From G963691885 sp963691885 (lineage in GTDB: Bacteria > Pseudomonadota > Alphaproteobacteria > UBA8366 > Aestuariispiraceae), in the NCBI GenBank assembly GCA_963691885.1, contig OY829843.1:2294001-2358000 (forward strand): a stretch of DNA of 64,000 bases, read 5' to 3'. Below, piece by piece: positions 61,199-64,000 of the stretch. The notes below the pieces were generated by a model. The model was not told the DNA's origin and did no database searches. It saw nothing but the letters and a program-made list of their open reading frames with translations. The translations under genes and the position numbers were made by a program. Every line of letters starts with the position of its first letter. Position 1 is the stretch's first letter.

Positions 61199-62221
61199 TT
61201 AAAGTGCTGGTTCCAGTGCATTCGCGTAAGCGAACAAAGCCGGCGATCCGCCGGTATGAATAAACAATACATTCTGATCTGCCGGTAGCTTGGCAGCGAT
61301 GTGAATGGCACCGGCCATGCACTTCCCGGAATAGACAGGATCTAGCATCAATGCCTCTGTCCGCGCGCCATCGCGAATGGCGGCCTCTGTCGGCGAATTT
61401 AACTGGCCATAACCTGGGGCCAGGAACCGATCATCGACAACGATATCTGCATCAGCGACCGGGTTTTCCATCTCCAGCAGTTTCGCAATCTCTGTCATCC
61501 GGTTTTGCAGTCTTGGCATTTGCTGATCCGCGTTTCTGCGAACACAGAACCCTGTCACTGGCATTGTCGCGCCCAGTGCGCGAAGGCCAAAGAGCAGCCC
61601 GGCATGGGTGGCACCACTGCCGGATGGAACAGCGACATGATCGATCCGCAATCCGTCGCGTGCCGCCTGATCCAGTATTTCCCGGGCGCAATCGATATAA
61701 CCCAATGCCCCATAGGGGGCGTGCCCAGGGGCCAGATGAATGACGTAGGGTGTCTTGCCTTCATCCCGCAATCGGTCGGCGATCTCTTCCAGGGCGGTAT
61801 CGGCCCCCGCCTCATCCTCACCGGACGGGAAGGAGTGTAGAACCGCGCCCAGCAGTTTTTCGATCAGGACATTGCCCGAACGGCGATAGAGCGGGTCATC
61901 CTTGGCAACGCGTTCTTCCTGCTGGATATGGCATGTCATGCCAAGCTTGGCCGCGAAGGCGGCGGCAAGCCGACAGAAGTTTGACTGAACCGCACCGGTG
62001 ATCAAGACGGTATCCGCACCCAGATCCAGGGCCTGGCCGAAATAATATTCGAGTTGTCTGGCTTTGTTGCCCCCAAAGGCAATCCCCTGCATATCGTCGC
62101 GTTTCGCATAGAGCGCCGCGCCGCCCGTTTGTTTTGTCAGGTTCGCCAAGGACTCAATCGGGGCCTCCGCCTGAACCAGGTGGGCGCATGGCAAATCTGC
62201 AAGGCGACCGATTGTTTTCAT
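61199..62221 (-). CDS. D-cysteine desulfhydrase / L-cysteate sulfo-lyase / ACC deaminase family PLP enzyme
   Basis: A 340-residue fold-type II PLP enzyme. The PLP lysine is in IAFGGNKARQLEYYFG; the substrate loop reads ITGAVQSNFCRLAAAFAAKL, where relatives usually have QSNH, so the pocket differs. PSGSGATHAGLLFGLRALG is the phosphate-binding loop, and MLDPVYSGKCMAGAI and FIHTGGSPALFAY close the domain. Known reactions in the family are D-cysteine desulfuration, cysteate desulfonation (CuyA) and ACC ring opening. It lies between a TAXI binding protein and a fused TRAP permease, so its substrate is likely imported by that system. ATG 62221 is used; the frame is open upstream to 62332. Confidence 0.85.
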   Translation of the reverse strand: MKTIGRLADLPCAHLVQAEAPIESLANLTKQTGGAALYAKRDDMQGIAFGGNKARQLEYYFGQALDLGADTVLITGAVQSNFCRLAAAFAAKLGMTCHIQQEERVAKDDPLYRRSGNVLIEKLLGAVLHSFPSGEDEAGADTALEEIADRLRDEGKTPYVIHLAPGHAPYGALGYIDCAREILDQAARDGLRIDHVAVPSGSGATHAGLLFGLRALGATMPVTGFCVRRNADQQMPRLQNRMTEIAKLLEMENPVADADIVVDDRFLAPGYGQLNSPTEAAIRDGARTEALMLDPVYSGKCMAGAIHIAAKLPADQNVLFIHTGGSPALFAYANALEPAL

Positions 62222-62261
62222 GATCAATGGACTTGTTTGGTAATGCGTTACTTGGAAGGAC

Positions 62262-62288
62262 GAGTGGGGGCCGAAACGACCCCCACTC
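62262..62288 (-). terminator. Intra-operon hairpin after the TAXI binding-protein gene
   Basis: A 9-bp perfect stem GAGTGGGGG / CCCCCACTC with a 9-base loop, between the binding-protein stop (62319) and the PLP enzyme start (62221). Confidence 0.68.
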
Positions 62289-62318
62289 AAACCCAGAATT
62301 ACAAATGGTGGTCGTGAA

Positions 62319-63275
62319 TTACATCCAGCCACGTTCTTTGTAATATTTCACAGCACCTGCATGCAGTGGCGCAGAAAGAGAGTCGCTGATCATTTCTTCC
62401 TCTTTCAGGTTTTTGAAAGCAGGGTGCAGGTTTTTGAACTGATCGAAGTTCTCAAAAACTGCTTTAACGATCGTGTAAACGACTTTCTCCGGAACCTTTG
62501 CAGAAGATACGAAGGTTGCACCAACACCGAATGTGGTTACATCGGGGTTGTCGCCATACATGCCAGCTGGGATTGTGGCTGTACGATAGAAGGAGTTGTC
62601 GGCAACCAGTTTCTCGATGGCAGGACCCGTTGCGTTGACGAGTTTGGCATCACAGGTTGCAAGGCTTTCCTGGGTCAGAGCCGAAGGATGGCCAACCAGC
62701 CAGAAATAGGCATCGATCTTGTTATCGCAAACAGCCTGACCGGTTTCAGAAGATTTCATCTCTGCAGCCAGTTTCAGGTCACTGCGTTCCCAACCAAGGG
62801 CGCCTTCCAGCACTTCCCATGTACCGCGTGTACCGGAACCGGGGTTACCGATGTTCAGGCGCTTGCCTTTCAGGTCGGTGATGTTGCTGATGCCGGCGTC
62901 AGCACGTGCGATGATGGTCACAGGCTCCGGATGGACAGAGAAGACAGCGCGAAGATCTTCGAACTTGCCCTGATCTTCAAACTTCGATGTGCCGTGATAG
63001 GCGTGATACTGCCAATCGGACTGCGCAACGCCAAACTCCAGCTCGCCAGCGCGAATGGTGTTGATGTTGTAGATCGACCCACCGGTGGATTCAGCCGAGC
63101 AGCGGATGCCGTGCTCTTTGCGGTCCTTGTTGACGAGGCGGCAGATCGCGCCGCCGGTCGGATAGTAGACACCGGTCACACCGCCCGTACCGATTGATAC
63201 GAACTGCTGCTATGCCAGTGCTGGTGCTGTCGACATCAATGCGGCGATGGTTGCACCAAAGATGACTTTTTTCAT
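62319..63275 (-). pseudogene. TAXI-family TRAP solute-binding protein with TAG at the signal-peptide boundary
   Basis: A TAXI binding protein of 318 codons when read through one in-frame TAG. ATG 63275, with a GGGGAGT ribosome site, starts an ordinary signal peptide (KKVIFGATIAALMSTAPALA). The next codon (63210-63212) is TAG, and the frame then continues QQFVSIGTGGVTGVYYPTGG, the canonical mature start. CAG to TAG by one transition explains it. The mature region is otherwise intact (SGGSIYNI-type pocket, LNIGNPGSGTRGTWEVLE). A GTG at 63179 could start an unexported fragment, which would be useless in the periplasm. It is the first gene of the TAXI-TRAP operon. True mutation, suppression or sequence error are all possible. 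Confidence 0.85.
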
Positions 63276-63569
63276 TGAATGACTCCCCATTCCTTTGGAA
63301 TACCGAAACGCTCCGGCTTTTTGTTTTGCGGTGAATCCGCCACCGGAGACTGAGCTCAGCATGGCATAATAGTATTGTATGACAAGGAGTCATTTGGTTT
63401 TTTTTGCTACCGTTATGTTCTCTACAGGGGCGATTGCGGCCACGTCATGCCTCCGGCGCATTGCTGCGTTGCAGCATTTTCGTTTGTTAATTTACTCCCG
63501 AATTTCGATTTTGGAGTCGAGGCGCGCTTATCCCCCTCACAATCCAAATTACTGATCAGGAGAAGATCA
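63276..63569. other. Non-coding gap upstream of the TAXI operon
   Basis: About 294 bases separate the TAXI binding-protein start from the small plus-strand frame at 63570. The part nearest the TAXI gene is AT-rich (around 63365-63420) and probably holds the operon promoter, but I could not pick convincing boxes. No RNA gene or repeat was seen. Confidence 0.4.
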
Positions 63570-63647
63570 ATGCACACGGCAATGGCAGTATCTATGCTGG
63601 TGGCCTCTTTCATGTTGGCGAACCTTTCGGTTCTCACATCCCTCTGA
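63570..63647 (+). CDS. Possible 25-residue hydrophobic peptide
   Basis: ATG 63570 with GGAG 8 bases upstream opens a 25-codon frame encoding a single hydrophobic helix (MAVSMLVASFMLANLSVL) with one early histidine. It is followed at once by two hairpins. It may be a small membrane peptide or a leader peptide; it could also be chance. No family is recognised. Confidence 0.4.
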   Translation: MHTAMAVSMLVASFMLANLSVLTSL

Positions 63648-63650
63648 TTT

Positions 63651-63672
63651 AAAGAGCCAGTTCCAGCTCTTT
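63651..63672 (+). terminator. Hairpin after the small peptide frame
   Basis: A 7-bp stem AAAGAGC / GCTCTTT with an 8-base loop, 3 bases after the peptide stop codon; the stem's own T-run makes it terminator-like. Confidence 0.55.
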
Positions 63673-63676
63673 CATA

Positions 63677-63701
63677 ACCGATACCCAATCGAGGTATCGG
63701 T
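63677..63701 (+). terminator. Second hairpin downstream of the small peptide frame
   Basis: A 9-bp stem ACCGATACC / GGTATCGGT (63677-63685, 63693-63701), 4 bases after the first hairpin. Two stems in a row suggest a terminator pair or a structured small RNA 3' end. Confidence 0.5.
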
Positions 63702-63806
63702 ATTACCGACCCGCCGTAAATGGTGTGTTTTTTGACTTCGGCTTGTTTCAAGCGGTGCGGGGACGATACTCCTGCACCTAATTCAGAAACATGTGGAAGG
63801 CAAATC

Positions 63807-64000
63807 ATGGCTGATTCACCGTATTTTCCCTACCTCGATCAGGATTGGGAGAGTATTGAACCGGATGCTGCGGGTTTTGATACCGATGCTTTGGCTGCAG
63901 CTCTGCGATTTGCGGAATCCCATGAAAGTACCTGGCCGCGGGATCTGGAAAACGCGCATTTTCTGCCCAGCCTGACAGCGGATGAGCCGGAACCCTGGAA
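63807..64000 (+). CDS. Serine hydrolase, beta-lactamase-like family (3' end outside window)
   Basis: Start of a gene cut by the window edge; 64 codons are visible. ATG 63807 has GGAAGG upstream. The opening (EPDAAGFDTDALAAALRFAE, then SHESTWPRDLENA) matches what I recall for class C beta-lactamase-like serine hydrolases of Alphaproteobacteria, in which the catalytic SxxK lies further on, outside the window. No signal peptide at this start. The call rests only on the N-terminal pattern. Confidence 0.6.
   Translation, partial: MADSPYFPYLDQDWESIEPDAAGFDTDALAAALRFAESHESTWPRDLENAHFLPSLTADEPEPW

Noticed and set aside
1..64000. CRISPR arrays, IS elements, prophage or tRNA-linked integration
   Set aside because: I saw no regularly spaced repeats, transposase or integrase frames, tRNA-like cloverleaf or direct-repeat att sites. 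The recurring palindromes are all explained as operators or hairpins.

Overview
The window reads as a chromosomal segment of a heterotrophic, probably marine alphaproteobacterium. It is moderately GC-rich and densely coded. Binding-protein-dependent transporters (ABC and TRAP), LysR and LacI regulators, and catabolic oxidoreductases dominate. The gene families (non-pyrrolysine MttB, DMGDH-like FAD/GcvT fusion, hps-type sulfonate genes, arsR-aqpS-arsH, TAXI-TRAP fused permease) are typical of Rhodobacterales or Rhodospirillales-like marine lineages. I cannot fix a genus. I saw no rRNA, tRNA, IS element, phage gene or CRISPR array.

Layout. (1) 1-9.6 kb: the end of an oligopeptide-type ABC transporter faces a minus-strand block encoding an MttB-family methyltransferase, an enolase-superfamily enzyme and a dimethylglycine/sarcosine-dehydrogenase-like protein, flanked by two GcvA-type LysR regulators; this suggests methylated-amine or betaine catabolism. 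(2) 9.6-15.3 kb: an SDR gene broken by a stop codon, then a minus-strand cluster of TPP enzyme, PF06684 protein, LLM flavin monooxygenase and flavin reductase, with a divergent LysR gene. (3) 15.3-23.9 kb: a LacI regulator, tandem palindromic operators and a CUT1 sugar ABC operon that also encodes a cytochrome b561-like protein, an SMP-30 lactonase, a GlcG-like protein and a 3-hydroxyisobutyrate-dehydrogenase-like reductase. (4) 23.9-27.3 kb: two tandem exported caspase-fold proteins. (5) 27.5-38.4 kb: a second LacI-controlled CUT1 operon with two ATPases, a small membrane protein, a dihydroxyacetone-kinase-type kinase and an aldo/keto reductase, then an amidohydrolase. (6) 38.4-43.0 kb: a tightly coupled DUF3726 / unknown 560-residue protein / M19-like dipeptidase operon and a frameshifted PPK2. 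(7) 43.1-45.9 kb: an arsenic locus (arsR, PLP dehydratase, aqpS, arsH). (8) 46.0-54.8 kb: an FMN hydroxyacid dehydrogenase, a LacI regulator, and a TRAP transporter followed by HisD-like, SDR and zinc-ADH genes in the order described for hpsKLMNOP (dihydroxypropanesulfonate use). (9) 54.9-58.3 kb: a universal stress protein, KatG and a small membrane protein. (10) 58.5-63.3 kb: a TAXI-TRAP operon enclosing a D-cysteine-desulfhydrase/cysteate-lyase-like PLP enzyme. (11) The window ends in the start of a serine-hydrolase-like gene.

Three themes recur. Each of the three LacI genes lies beside a palindromic operator that can be read directly, in one case inside a well-formed promoter. Each of the four solute-binding-protein genes with a downstream permease is followed by a GC-rich stem-loop, a likely means of setting binding-protein excess. 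Four genes (SDR, small caspase, PPK2, TAXI binding protein) are each interrupted by one in-frame stop or one frameshift although both sides remain coding-like, which means either recent decay or base errors in the assembly.

Functions are inferred from motifs and context by eye; no database search was possible.
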